Positions 8,535 through 16,788 of a stretch of 64,000 nucleotides of DNA are shown here, piece by piece. The position numbers and the translations under genes were made by a program. Each line of letters opens with the position of its first letter. Positions within the stretch are counted from its first letter, which is position 1. The DNA is from an uncultured Cetobacterium sp. (lineage in GTDB: Bacteria > Fusobacteriota > Fusobacteriia > Fusobacteriales > Fusobacteriaceae). The stretch lies in assembly GCF_947072685.1 (NCBI RefSeq), contig NZ_CAMTIK010000005.1, positions 1 through 64,000 on the forward strand, written 5' to 3'. The notes under the pieces are model-generated. The model worked only from the letters and a program-made list of their open reading frames with translations. It was not told the origin of the DNA and did not search any database.

Positions 8535-8580
8535 TATTGAAATATAGTGAAAAATCTTATAAAATTAGGTATTGAAATAT
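8535..8580 (+). promoter_or_regulatory. accD upstream region with an 11-bp direct repeat and possible promoter
   Basis: TATTGAAATAT occurs at 8535-8545 and again at 8570-8580. A TTGAAA inside the first copy (8537-8542) could be a -35 for TATAAA at 8558-8563 (15-base spacer). The second copy would then lie downstream of the -10, where a repressor could act. Weak evidence, because the DNA is AT-rich. Confidence 0.35.
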
Positions 8581-8610
8581 TTTATTAAATAAAGTTTCGG
8601 GAGGAAAATT

Positions 8611-9495
8611 ATGAAGTTTTTTTCTTTGAATAAAAAAAAGTATGCGACTTTGACTGTTAAAGAAAATAAATCTAAAGATGAGCAAGGTACAGAAAGAGAA
8701 GAAAAAGTTATAAAAAAAACAAAAATCACAGGGCTTTGGGAAAAATGTCCAGAGTGTCATGAGATTATTTACAAAAATGATATTGAACAAAATTTACAAA
8801 GATGTCCACATTGTGATTATTACTTTGCTATGAGTGCGAAAGAGAGAATCTCTCTTTTAATAGACAAAGAAACTTTTCAAGAGATGGATGAGAATTTAAC
8901 TTCGGAAAATCCTTTAGATTTTCCAGGATATACAGAAAAATATAAAAATGCTATGGATAAGACCGGATTACTTGATGGAGTAGTAACTGGAATAGGAAAT
9001 GTTTTTGGGATTAAAGTGAGCATAGCGGCTATGGATTTTGATTTTCTAGGTGGAAGTATGGGATCTGTTGTAGGAGAAAAAATAACAAGAGCTATCGAAA
9101 GAGGTATTGAACTTAAAATTCCTGTAATTATTGTAGCTTCCTCAGGAGGAGCAAGAATGCACGAGGGAATATTATCTCTTATGCAGATGGCTAAAACATC
9201 AGCAGCTTTAGAAAAATTAAGGGAAGCAGGACAAATATTTATATCTATACCAGTAAATCCAACAACAGGTGGAGTTACAGCCTCTTTTGCAATGTTAGGG
9301 GATATCATTATGACAGAACCAGATGCTTTGATTGGATTTGCAGGTCAAAGAGTAATAGAGCAAACTATAAAACAAAAACTTCCTCACGGATTTCAAAGAA
9401 GTGAATTTTTACAAGAGTGTGGGATGATAGACATTATTACTAAAAGAGAATATATGAAGGAAAAACTTCATCTAGTTTTAGGAAATATAGTATAG
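8611..9495 (+). CDS. accD: Acetyl-CoA carboxylase carboxyltransferase subunit beta
   Basis: AccD and AccA form the carboxyltransferase that moves CO2 from carboxybiotin to acetyl-CoA, giving malonyl-CoA for fatty acid synthesis. The protein has the four-cysteine zinc ribbon (C46, C49, C65, C68: CPEC and CPHC) and the crotonase-like core with SSGGARMHEG and NPTTGGV. The 294-residue length is normal. GGGAGGA precedes the ATG. accA follows after 22 bases, so the pair is co-transcribed. accB and accC are not in the window. Confidence 0.97.
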   Translation: MKFFSLNKKKYATLTVKENKSKDEQGTEREEKVIKKTKITGLWEKCPECHEIIYKNDIEQNLQRCPHCDYYFAMSAKERISLLIDKETFQEMDENLTSENPLDFPGYTEKYKNAMDKTGLLDGVVTGIGNVFGIKVSIAAMDFDFLGGSMGSVVGEKITRAIERGIELKIPVIIVASSGGARMHEGILSLMQMAKTSAALEKLREAGQIFISIPVNPTTGGVTASFAMLGDIIMTEPDALIGFAGQRVIEQTIKQKLPHGFQRSEFLQECGMIDIITKREYMKEKLHLVLGNIV

Positions 9496-9517
9496 AACTT
9501 GAGGAAAGGAGAGTGAA

Positions 9518-10468
9518 ATGAAGTTTAGTAATGAAATTTTAGATTTAGAGAACAAGATATCGGAATTAATAAATTTTTCTAAAGAAAAGAAAATTGATTT
9601 GAGCTCAGAAGTAGAAAAACTTAGTAGAGAAAGAGATGAACTGTTAAAGATATCATATGCTGAAATGACTGACTGGGATAGAGTTTCTATAGCTCGACAC
9701 CCTGAAAGACCATATACATTGGACTATATAGAGAATATGACAACCGATTTTATAGAGTTACATGGAGATAGATTATGTAAAGATGACGCAGCTATTGTAG
9801 GTGGTCTTTGTAAAATTGAGGGGCAAAAAGTCATGATTATTGGGCACCAAAAAGGAAGAACAATAGAGGAAAATATATTTAGAAATTTTGGAATGGCTAG
9901 TCCAGAAGGATATAGAAAAGCTTTAAGACTTTTTAAAATGGCAGAAAGATTCTCTTTACCTATTGTAAATCTAATTGATACAGCTGGAGCATATCCTGGT
10001 ATAGAAGCTGAAAAGCATGGTCAAGGAGAAGCAATAGCAAGAAACTTAATGGAGATGTCTGGATTAAAAGTTCCTGTGATATCAGTTGTTATAGGAGAGG
10101 GCGGATCTGGTGGAGCGCTAGCTCTAGGAGTGGCAGACAAAGTATATATGCTAGAAAATGCAGTATATTCTGTAATTTCTCCAGAGGGATGTGCGGCTAT
10201 TTTATACAAAGATTCATCGATGGCACCTGAAGCTGCGAATAACTTAAAAATATCAGCTAAAAGTTTACAGAGTTTAGGAATAATTGATGGAATAGTAAAA
10301 GAACCTTTAGGAGGAGCACACAGAGATTATAAGTGTGTAGCAAATGACCTGAAAAGTGTTATTTTATCATCACTTTTAGAGTTATTAAAATTAGATGTAG
10401 ATACTTTGTTAAAAAATAGATATAATAAATTTAGGAAAATGGGAAGTTTTTTAGAAAAAACAATTTAA
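9518..10468 (+). CDS. accA: Acetyl-CoA carboxylase carboxyltransferase subunit alpha
   Basis: Partner of AccD in malonyl-CoA synthesis. Recognisable family features are an N-terminal helical region (about 1-60), ARHPERPYTLDYI, GHQKGR, LIDTAGAYPGIEAE, GQGEAIARNL and GEGGSGGALALGVAD. The 316-residue length is typical. It starts at an ATG with AGGAAAGGAG upstream and is directly followed by pfkA (about 40 bases), linking fatty-acid and glycolytic genes in one stretch. Confidence 0.97.
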   Translation: MKFSNEILDLENKISELINFSKEKKIDLSSEVEKLSRERDELLKISYAEMTDWDRVSIARHPERPYTLDYIENMTTDFIELHGDRLCKDDAAIVGGLCKIEGQKVMIIGHQKGRTIEENIFRNFGMASPEGYRKALRLFKMAERFSLPIVNLIDTAGAYPGIEAEKHGQGEAIARNLMEMSGLKVPVISVVIGEGGSGGALALGVADKVYMLENAVYSVISPEGCAAILYKDSSMAPEAANNLKISAKSLQSLGIIDGIVKEPLGGAHRDYKCVANDLKSVILSSLLELLKLDVDTLLKNRYNKFRKMGSFLEKTI

Positions 10469-10509
10469 CTATATTTTTATAGAAAGTGTCGGAGGTGTTT
10501 ATTGTAGTT

Positions 10510-11475
10510 ATGAAAAGAATAGCAATTTTAACGAGTGGTGGAGATGCCCCAGGAATGAATGCCGCTGTAAGAGCCGTAACTAAGGTAGCGTTGTCAAAAG
10601 GAATGGAAGTATTTGGAGTAAAAAGAGGATACTTAGGAATGCTTCATGATGAAATATTCCAAATGAATGGAAGTCATGTATCTGGAATTATTGATAGAGG
10701 TGGAACGGTTCTTTTAACAGCAAGATGTTTAGAGTTCAAAGATTCTAAGTTCAGAGCTATAGCAGCAGAAAACTTAAAAAAAAGAGGAATTGAAGGGATA
10801 GTTGTGGTAGGTGGAGATGGTTCATATAGAGGAGCGGACTTACTATCAAAAGAACACGGTATTAAGGTTGTAGGATTACCTGGAACTATAGATAATGATA
10901 TCATAGGAACAGACTACACAATAGGATTTGACACTTGTTTAAATACAATTTTAGATGCTATGTCTAAACTAAGAGATACAGCAACATCACATGAAAGAAC
11001 GATTTTAATGGAAGTTATGGGAAGACATGCTGGAGATCTAGCTCTCCATGCAACATTGGCAGGTGGAGGAGATGGAATACTTATTCCAGAAATAACAGAG
11101 CCAATTGAGATGCTTGCATACCAAATAAAAGAGAGAAGAAGACAAGGGAAACTACACGATATAGTTCTGGTTGCAGAAGGTGCTGGAAGTGTATTTGAGA
11201 TAGAAAAACAGCTTAAAGAGATAGTGACAACAGAGGTTAGAAGTGTAGTTTTAGCCCATGTTCAAAGAGGTGGAACTCCTTCTGGATTTGACAGAGTTTT
11301 GGCAACAAAAATGGGTGCTAGAGCTGTAGAGATTCTTGAGTCTGGAGAAGGTGGAGTAATGGTTGGTATTGAGAGCAATGAACTTGTAACTCATCCAATA
11401 TCTTTTGCTTGGGAAGGAACTAGAAAATACGATATTAAAAAAGATTATGAATTAGCTTTAACACTTTGTAAATAG
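10510..11475 (+). CDS. pfkA: ATP-dependent 6-phosphofructokinase
   Basis: PfkA makes fructose 1,6-bisphosphate from fructose 6-phosphate and ATP. Family motifs are all present: ILTSGGDAPGMNAAVRAV at the N-terminus, GGDGSYRGA for ATP binding, GTIDNDI...TIGFDT with the catalytic Asp, MEVMGRHAG, and HVQRGGTPSGFDR. The frame is open from GTG 10486, but GGAGGTG at 10491-10497 lies inside that extension, and ATG 10510 gives the standard N-terminus MKRIAILTSGGD, so I start there (321 residues). It is followed closely by a coiled-coil gene and recR. Confidence 0.96.
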   Translation: MKRIAILTSGGDAPGMNAAVRAVTKVALSKGMEVFGVKRGYLGMLHDEIFQMNGSHVSGIIDRGGTVLLTARCLEFKDSKFRAIAAENLKKRGIEGIVVVGGDGSYRGADLLSKEHGIKVVGLPGTIDNDIIGTDYTIGFDTCLNTILDAMSKLRDTATSHERTILMEVMGRHAGDLALHATLAGGGDGILIPEITEPIEMLAYQIKERRRQGKLHDIVLVAEGAGSVFEIEKQLKEIVTTEVRSVVLAHVQRGGTPSGFDRVLATKMGARAVEILESGEGGVMVGIESNELVTHPISFAWEGTRKYDIKKDYELALTLCK

Positions 11476-11488
11476 GAGTTGATAACCG

Positions 11489-11812
11489 ATGATTACAGTT
11501 TTAGATGTTGTTAGAAAAGAAAGAAGAAAAAATAAGATTAAAAGAGATATTGAAGATAACGATAGAAAAGTTAGAGACAATAGAAAAAGAGTGGATCTTT
11601 TGACGAACTTAAAAGAGTACTTAAAGCCAGGAATGAGTTATGAAGAGATCATTGATATCATAGAAAATATGAAAGGTGATTATGAGGATAGAGTGGATGA
11701 TTATATTATAAAGAACGCTGAGCTAGGAAAAGAAAGAAGAGAAATTTCTAAAAGTATAAAGGAAATTACTAGAAATTTAGCTCCTAAAATGCTTCCAGTT
11801 GAGAAAAAGTAA
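11489..11812 (+). CDS. Charged coiled-coil protein of unknown function
   Basis: A 107-residue, highly charged protein with long predicted helices ([20 protein letters not shown]; later [18 protein letters not shown]) separated by a short segment containing [13 protein letters not shown]. No signal peptide, membrane span or catalytic motif is visible. It sits 13 bases after pfkA and 11 bases before recR with good ribosome sites, so it is a real gene of the operon. I do not recognise the family; the pattern suggests a small structural or partner protein. Confidence 0.75.
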   Translation: MITVLDVVRKERRKNKIKRDIEDNDRKVRDNRKRVDLLTNLKEYLKPGMSYEEIIDIIENMKGDYEDRVDDYIIKNAELGKERREISKSIKEITRNLAPKMLPVEKK

Positions 11813-11823
11813 AAGGAGAAACA

Positions 11824-12417
11824 ATGGCAACTAAATCACTAGAAATATTGATAGATGAATTTAATAGACTTCCTGGAATTGGAAGGAAAAGTGCAACAAG
11901 ACTAGCTTTTCATGTTTTAGAAATGTCAGAACAAGAGGTTGAAAGGTTTTCAAGTGCTTTGAAATCAGTGAAGGAAACTGTTAAAAGATGCTCTATTTGT
12001 GGAAATTTCAGTGAGGAAGATATCTGTGAAATATGTAGAGATGAGTTTAGAGAAAAAGATATAATCTGTGTTGTAGAGGATAGTAGAGATATTATTCCTC
12101 TGGAAAAAACGAACAGATACAAAGGGAAGTACCATGTTTTAAATGGAAAGATTGATCCTTTAAATGGTATGACTCCTGATAAATTAAACTTGAAGCCTTT
12201 GCTTGAAAGAGTGGCAAAAGAGGAGATAAAAGAGATTATACTTGCTTTAAATCCGGATTTAGAAGGAGAAACAACAGGGTTGTATTTAACAAAACTTTTA
12301 AAACCATTTCAGGTAAAAATAACAAAGATAGCCAGTGGAATTCCCATGGGAGGAAATATTGAGTTTGCGGATGTAGCTACAATATCAAGAGCCTTAGATG
12401 GAAGACAAGAGATGTAA
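11824..12417 (+). CDS. recR: Recombination mediator protein RecR
   Basis: RecR works with RecO (and RecF) to load RecA onto SSB-coated DNA at gaps. Visible features are the N-terminal helix-hairpin-helix (RLPGIGRKSATRLAFH, residues 15-30), the C4 zinc finger (C56, C59, C68, C71) and a Toprim domain (IICVVEDSRDI at 80-90, then ALNPDLEGETT). Length (197) is normal. dnaX and the YbaB protein, common neighbours elsewhere, are absent here. It ends the accD-accA-pfkA cluster and is followed by a strong terminator. Confidence 0.96.
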   Translation: MATKSLEILIDEFNRLPGIGRKSATRLAFHVLEMSEQEVERFSSALKSVKETVKRCSICGNFSEEDICEICRDEFREKDIICVVEDSRDIIPLEKTNRYKGKYHVLNGKIDPLNGMTPDKLNLKPLLERVAKEEIKEIILALNPDLEGETTGLYLTKLLKPFQVKITKIASGIPMGGNIEFADVATISRALDGRQEM

Positions 12418-12448
12418 AAAAAGTCGGATTTTGATCCGACTTTTTTTT
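12416..12448. terminator. Bidirectional terminator after recR
   Basis: AAAAAAGTCGGAT / ATCCGACTTTTTT around a TTTG loop; it lies between recR and the convergent aminotransferase gene. Confidence 0.9.
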
Positions 12449-13562
12449 ATCTATTTTTTAATTCAAAAATACTTTTTTCTAAGCAGTCCAATGTGAATCT
12501 GACTCTATCTTCACGGGCATTTTCACCCATATGTCCGATTCTTACAACAGAACTACTCAAAGGACCATAAGACCCAGAGAGTAATATGTTATATTTTTCT
12601 CTCATATGAGTTATAAGCTCTGCAGGTGTTATTCCAACAGGAGGAAGGAAAGCTGTGACTGTAGGAGAAAAATTCTCTTCAAGATATAAAGAGCACCCAA
12701 TATTATTTAACTTCTCAATACAGAGATCCCTCATCTCCAAATGTCTATCAAAAACTCTATAGACAGTTTCTGATAGAAGGTTATCAACCGCTGTTCCAAA
12801 ACTTATGATATCACTTGCAGGCATAGTATAAGGAAAAACTTTTTTCTCTTCAATATTTTTCCAAAGTAAAAGATTGCAGTAGAAAGATGGAATAGGTGAA
12901 GATCTATTTTCCATAGCCTTCCAAGCGTCGTCACTCACTGCTAAGACAGTTAAACCTGGGGCAGCTGAAAACACTTTTTGTGAAGCCGATAAAGCGATAT
13001 CAACGCCCCATTCGTCAGTTCTAAAATCCACTCCTCCAAGAGCTGCAACAGTGTCTACAACAGTTAAAATGCCCTTAGACTTCAATAGCTTACATATAGG
13101 AGCAATGTCGTTTAAAAGCCCACTAGGGGTATCGCAGTGAACTAAAGTTGCATATTTATAGTTTGAATCTTTATTTAAAAAATTTTTAAGAGATTCTAAA
13201 TCAACACTTTTTTTCCAACTGGATTCAAACACCGTAACTTTTCCACCATAAGGTTCAATAAGTTCTTTGAAACCTTCTCCAAAGACTCCGTTGGAAATGA
13301 CTAAGACACGATCTCCATTTTCAGTCAATGAAGCACATGCAGAATCCAGCCCAAGCATACCTTCTCCATTCATAATGATAATCTTAGATTTTTCCGTTCC
13401 TAAAAAGTTTGAAAGTCTATGGCAAACAAATCTGTAGTAAGATAAAAAATCAGAATCTAAATCGGGATTTCCAAAAACTTTACTTCTAGCATGAAGAACA
13501 TTACCTGAAACGGTAGTAGGTCCAGCAGTCATCATTAAATAGTTTGGTCTGTAGAATAACAT
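12447..13562 (-). CDS. Class V PLP-dependent aminotransferase (alanine-glyoxylate / serine-pyruvate type)
   Basis: Fold-type I aminotransferase of the AGXT-like branch: N-terminus with MMTAGPTTVSGNVL, HCDTPSG at about 142-148, VVDTVAALGG with the PLP-ring Asp at D170, and the Schiff-base lysine K196 in ALSASQKVFSAAPG. Relatives move amino groups between alanine, serine, glyoxylate and pyruvate; the exact substrate cannot be read from the sequence. AAGGAGGAG precedes the ATG. It begins only 21 bases after bioC on the same strand, so it looks like the fourth gene of the bioF-bioG-bioC operon. It could supply alanine for BioF or act elsewhere in biotin synthesis; both are inference. Confidence 0.85.
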   Translation of the reverse strand: MLFYRPNYLMMTAGPTTVSGNVLHARSKVFGNPDLDSDFLSYYRFVCHRLSNFLGTEKSKIIIMNGEGMLGLDSACASLTENGDRVLVISNGVFGEGFKELIEPYGGKVTVFESSWKKSVDLESLKNFLNKDSNYKYATLVHCDTPSGLLNDIAPICKLLKSKGILTVVDTVAALGGVDFRTDEWGVDIALSASQKVFSAAPGLTVLAVSDDAWKAMENRSSPIPSFYCNLLLWKNIEEKKVFPYTMPASDIISFGTAVDNLLSETVYRVFDRHLEMRDLCIEKLNNIGCSLYLEENFSPTVTAFLPPVGITPAELITHMREKYNILLSGSYGPLSSSVVRIGHMGENAREDRVRFTLDCLEKSIFELKNR

Positions 13563-13583
13563 TTTTAACTCCTCCTTGATAAT

Positions 13584-14249
13584 TTATTTTTTACAAGAAA
13601 AATAACTAACTCTATATGTCAATATAGTTGATTTAAAACTTTTTGTCAAAGAATATGAGGAGTTTTTAAAACCGGTAACTCCAGTTTTTTTAAGATGTTT
13701 TAATGCATCTATAGGGGAATTAAACTTCAATACAAACTCTTCGGTTTCATATTTTATATCTGAATAATATCTGTTCAAAACAGTCAAGATTTCACTACAA
13801 CTTAAATAGTTGAGCGAAATTCCAAAATGCTGAAAAATTTCAATTAAATTACCTTTAGAATAGATAGAGAAAATTAATTCGGGCGAATTTTCAGAAATTC
13901 GTTTGATTAAATTTTCAAAATTATCAACCCATTGAAAAGCTGAGCTTGAAAGTACGAGGGAATACTTCTCTAACTTTAAATTTTCCATATCTTCAATAAA
14001 AAACTTATTGTAGGAAAATTCAGAAAAATATTTGGCTGTGTCAAAGATATCATTTAAATCCAGAATATTGAAATTTAAATTATTATAAAATGTTTTGGTG
14101 AAAACTCCAGTTCCACAACCTAGTTCAAGAATAGATTGATATTTTTTACTACAATCTATAAAACTAAATAATTTTTCAGCAACTTTTTTTTGAGTGATAG
14201 CATTTTGGTCATAATTTATAAATTGTTTATTAAAATTCATTTGTTTCAC
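13584..14249 (-). CDS. bioC: Malonyl-ACP O-methyltransferase BioC
   Basis: BioC methylates the free carboxyl of malonyl-ACP with S-adenosylmethionine, allowing fatty-acid enzymes to build pimeloyl-ACP for biotin. The SAM-binding motif is LELGCGTGVFT; SSAFQWVDN and a final helix-rich part fit BioC. I start at GTG 14249, nine bases after GGAGGA; upstream in-frame codons have no ribosome site. The start overlaps the bioG 3' end by 20 bases. The order bioF-bioG-bioC is known from Haemophilus-type clusters, supporting the call despite low overall conservation. Confidence 0.85.
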   Translation of the reverse strand: MKQMNFNKQFINYDQNAITQKKVAEKLFSFIDCSKKYQSILELGCGTGVFTKTFYNNLNFNILDLNDIFDTAKYFSEFSYNKFFIEDMENLKLEKYSLVLSSSAFQWVDNFENLIKRISENSPELIFSIYSKGNLIEIFQHFGISLNYLSCSEILTVLNRYYSDIKYETEEFVLKFNSPIDALKHLKKTGVTGFKNSSYSLTKSFKSTILTYRVSYFSCKK

Positions 14250-14835
14250 TAATAATATTCCTCCAGCTAATAAAAGATTTAAATGGATAATGTTCACACT
14301 CCAAACGAATCACGTGTGAATTCTCATTTTGATAAAATTTCGATTGTTTAGAATAAGGGATAATTCGATCCATTTTTCCTAAAAAAACTTTGTCGAAAGA
14401 TATATGTCTAGTTGGTTGATTTTCAAGGATATAAAGCAGCTCATCTTCAAGTTTTTTCAAATCTATTTTTTCTTTGAAGAGGTCTCTAGGAGCACCCATA
14501 TTATCATAAAATTTCAGTATATTTTCATTGGAGATAGTTTTTAGTGTGAGAGTGAACATCTTTGGAGATATACCAAATCTTCCAATAATATATGGTGTTC
14601 CATTAATGGCAATGGAAGAACATTTTAAATTAGGATTTTCTAAAATAAATTTAGAAGCGTAAAAAACTCCAAAAGACCAACCGACAACAAATATTTTTTT
14701 AAAATCTGAAAAATTAATATGACTTGTAGAATAAGGGAAACTTAAACATTCTAATTTATACCCCTTTTCTAAATAGAGGTGGTCAATAGTATTTTTATCC
14801 ATTCCCCATCCATTAAAAAATATTATTAATTGCAT
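14230..14835 (-). CDS. bioG: Pimeloyl-ACP methyl ester esterase BioG (DUF452 family)
   Basis: BioG removes the methyl group from pimeloyl-ACP methyl ester, ending the BioC-started chain elongation. The protein is a small alpha/beta hydrolase starting IIFFNGWGMD, with the nucleophile in VVGWSFGV (S54); D156 (KMDRIIP) and H182 (CEHYPF) complete a plausible triad. FNGWGMD and GWSFG are typical of the BioG/DUF452 family rather than BioH. It overlaps bioF upstream by 23 bases and bioC downstream by 20, with GAGGAG before its ATG. Confidence 0.88.
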   Translation of the reverse strand: MQLIIFFNGWGMDKNTIDHLYLEKGYKLECLSFPYSTSHINFSDFKKIFVVGWSFGVFYASKFILENPNLKCSSIAINGTPYIIGRFGISPKMFTLTLKTISNENILKFYDNMGAPRDLFKEKIDLKKLEDELLYILENQPTRHISFDKVFLGKMDRIIPYSKQSKFYQNENSHVIRLECEHYPFKSFISWRNIISETNEF

Positions 14836-15934
14836 AGTTTAACTCCTCAAAAAAATTAATTATATCATTTTCAGAAATGTTGGGAGAAAGTCCAAGTCTT
14901 ATTCTTGATGTTCCTTTGGGAACTGTGGGTTCTTTAACTCCATATACAAAATATTTTTTAGAATTTAAGTGGTCTATAATTTTGTCAAGTTTAGAATTAT
15001 TTCCAATTATTATTGAAATAATATGAGTTGTTGATAAAGTTTTCATATTATATTTTTCTATAAGACTATGTGAAAGCTCTGTGAGTTTCTTTAGTTTTAA
15101 TTTTCTATTGTAAAAAGTATTCATATGTTCAAGTATGAATAGATTCCAAGCTGTGTTAATAGGTGGTAAAGCTGTTGTATATATGAATTTTCTGCCTCTA
15201 TTGACGATGTAATCTTTATACAATTGATCACAAATTAGATATGAACCAGTTGAGGCACCACCTTTTCCGAGAGGGATGGTGAGGAAATCTACGTGTTCAA
15301 CAGAATCCATTTCATGGCATATTCCAAAGGAATGAACAGCAAAAGAGTGAGCTTCATCTATCATAAGTAAAAAATTAAACTCTTTTTTTAAATCAATAAG
15401 TGCTTTTAAATCGACACAGTCACCATCCATGCTATATATAGTTTCAGAAATAACTAGAATGGTATCATATTTTTCTAAATTTTTAACTAAGATTGAACGC
15501 AGATGATCTAAATCAAGATGTCTATATCTTAAAAGAGTAGCGCCGCTATGAATAATGCCATCGTGTATGCTGGCATGATTTAGTTTATCGCTTATAACCA
15601 ATGTGTCACTATTACAAAACGTTTCAATGACACAGCAGTTACAATCAAAACCACTATTGAATAAAAGTCCTGATTTTTTATAAATGAGCTCAAGTTTATT
15701 TTCTAACTTTTCTATAAGAGGGTAAGTACCACTTATAAGTCTAGAAGAACTAGAGGTAAGAGGTAAATTCTTAGCGCTATTATAAAAATTTTGAATAAGA
15801 CAGGAGTCAGTTCCTAATCCCATATAGTCATTGGATGACAGGTTTACAGAAGTATTATCAATAGTTTTTAAAACTCTAAAACAATTTTTATTTTTGAAGT
15901 CATTTAATTCTTTTATAATTTTTTCTTTTAACAT
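14813..15934 (-). CDS. bioF: 8-amino-7-oxononanoate synthase
   Basis: BioF condenses pimeloyl-ACP with L-alanine, releasing CO2, to form 8-amino-7-oxononanoate (KAPA). The alpha-oxoamine synthase features are NLSSNDYMGLG near residue 35, SSSSRLISGTYP, HASIHDGI, MIDEAHSFAV (D193, H196) and the PLP lysine K224 in IPLGKGGASTG. AGGTGA precedes the ATG. It is the first gene of the minus-strand bio operon. bioA, bioD and bioB are not in this window, so the later steps must be encoded elsewhere or done by other enzymes. Confidence 0.93.
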   Translation of the reverse strand: MLKEKIIKELNDFKNKNCFRVLKTIDNTSVNLSSNDYMGLGTDSCLIQNFYNSAKNLPLTSSSSRLISGTYPLIEKLENKLELIYKKSGLLFNSGFDCNCCVIETFCNSDTLVISDKLNHASIHDGIIHSGATLLRYRHLDLDHLRSILVKNLEKYDTILVISETIYSMDGDCVDLKALIDLKKEFNFLLMIDEAHSFAVHSFGICHEMDSVEHVDFLTIPLGKGGASTGSYLICDQLYKDYIVNRGRKFIYTTALPPINTAWNLFILEHMNTFYNRKLKLKKLTELSHSLIEKYNMKTLSTTHIISIIIGNNSKLDKIIDHLNSKKYFVYGVKEPTVPKGTSRIRLGLSPNISENDIINFFEELNYAINNIF

Positions 15935-15953
15935 AATTAATCACCTAAGAAAT

Positions 15954-15982
15954 ATTATACATAAAAAGTAAAAAAAAAGCCA
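15954..15982 (-). promoter_or_regulatory. Possible bioF promoter
   Basis: On the minus strand a TATAAT (15954-15959) lies about 20 bases before bioF. The matching -35 position reads TGGCTT and is poor. No clear BirA-type inverted repeat was found next to it. Confidence 0.35.
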
Positions 15983-15995
15983 TCGAAAGGTACTA

Positions 15996-16047
15996 AGTGT
16001 ATTTTTTGTAAAGCTAGATTTAAAAATATAATGTGCATTTTTTATAA
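15996..16047. repeat. Near-identical tandem sites upstream of the CcpN-like regulator
   Basis: GTGTATTTTTTGTAA at 15997-16011 and GTGCATTTTTTATAA at 16033-16047 match at 13 of 15 positions and are 36 bases apart. A third partial copy (TTGCATTTTA) begins at 16051. They lie between the divergent bioF and regulator genes and could be binding sites of the regulator; this is inference. Confidence 0.4.
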
Positions 16048-16141
16048 TTGTTGCATTTTAATTTGCTAAATGCTATTATTTGTTTAATAAAATTAGATAC
16101 AACATATAATTAAAGTGTACATCAATTTGAAAGGAGTTAAT

Positions 16142-16771
16142 ATGAAATTAACAGAGAGGCAAAAAGAAATAGTTGAAATAATAAAAAAACATGGACCTAT
16201 AAAGGGTGACGATATAGCAAAGATGATATATATAACAAGATCAGCATTGAGAACTGATTTTTCTATTTTAAAAAAAATGTCAATTATAAAATCTAAACAA
16301 AAGGTTGGATATACATATAATGAAGCATTTGTAGAATCTAGTAATAAAACACTAGTAAAACATATAATGGGTGTACCGATAACAATAGATGAGAGCTACT
16401 CCGTTTATAAAACAGTTCTATTGATGTTTGAAAAAGATATAGGGACAATTTTTATAACAAAAGATGGGAATCTATCAGGAATAGTTTCTAGAAAAGATTT
16501 ACTTAGAATAGCTATTGGTAAAAGGGATATTGAACAAATTCCAATAAATTTAATAATGACAAGAATGCCTAATATAGTATTTTCAACAGAGGATGAAACA
16601 ATAGAGGATTGTGTAAAAAAAATTATAGAGCATGAAATTGATTCTGTACCTGTTGTCAGAATTATGGAGAGAAATGGGAAAGAGACCAATAAAGTGGTTG
16701 GAAGATTTACTAAAACTAATGTAAGTAAATTATTACTTGATATTTTAGAAAATAAAAATAAAAAAGATTAA
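16142..16771 (+). CDS. CcpN-like transcriptional regulator: HTH plus two CBS domains
   Basis: Residues 1-60 form a winged HTH (LTERQKEIVEIIKKHGPIKG, ITRSALRTDFSILKK); residues about 75-125 and 137-203 are a CBS pair (GTIFITKDGNLSGIVSRKDL; DSVPVVRI...KVVGRFTKTNV). This is the architecture of Bacillus CcpN/YqzB, which represses gluconeogenic genes and senses nucleotides through the CBS pair. It is followed after 17 bases by ppdK and then fbp, both gluconeogenic, so control of that operon is a strong inference. ATG 16142 follows AAAGGAG; the frame is open from 16115, but that part lacks a ribosome site. Confidence 0.85.
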   Translation: MKLTERQKEIVEIIKKHGPIKGDDIAKMIYITRSALRTDFSILKKMSIIKSKQKVGYTYNEAFVESSNKTLVKHIMGVPITIDESYSVYKTVLLMFEKDIGTIFITKDGNLSGIVSRKDLLRIAIGKRDIEQIPINLIMTRMPNIVFSTEDETIEDCVKKIIEHEIDSVPVVRIMERNGKETNKVVGRFTKTNVSKLLLDILENKNKKD

Positions 16772-16788
16772 GAAAGCAGGGGATAAAG

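Noticed and set aside
8877-9308. Minus-strand open frame (143 codons) inside accD
   Set aside because: Antisense to conserved accD motifs, no ribosome site, Pro/Ser/Ile-rich composition typical of a shadow frame.
16115-16141. Longer N-terminus of the CcpN-like regulator
   Set aside because: The added codons contain the AAAGGAG ribosome site for ATG 16142 and do not resemble the family.
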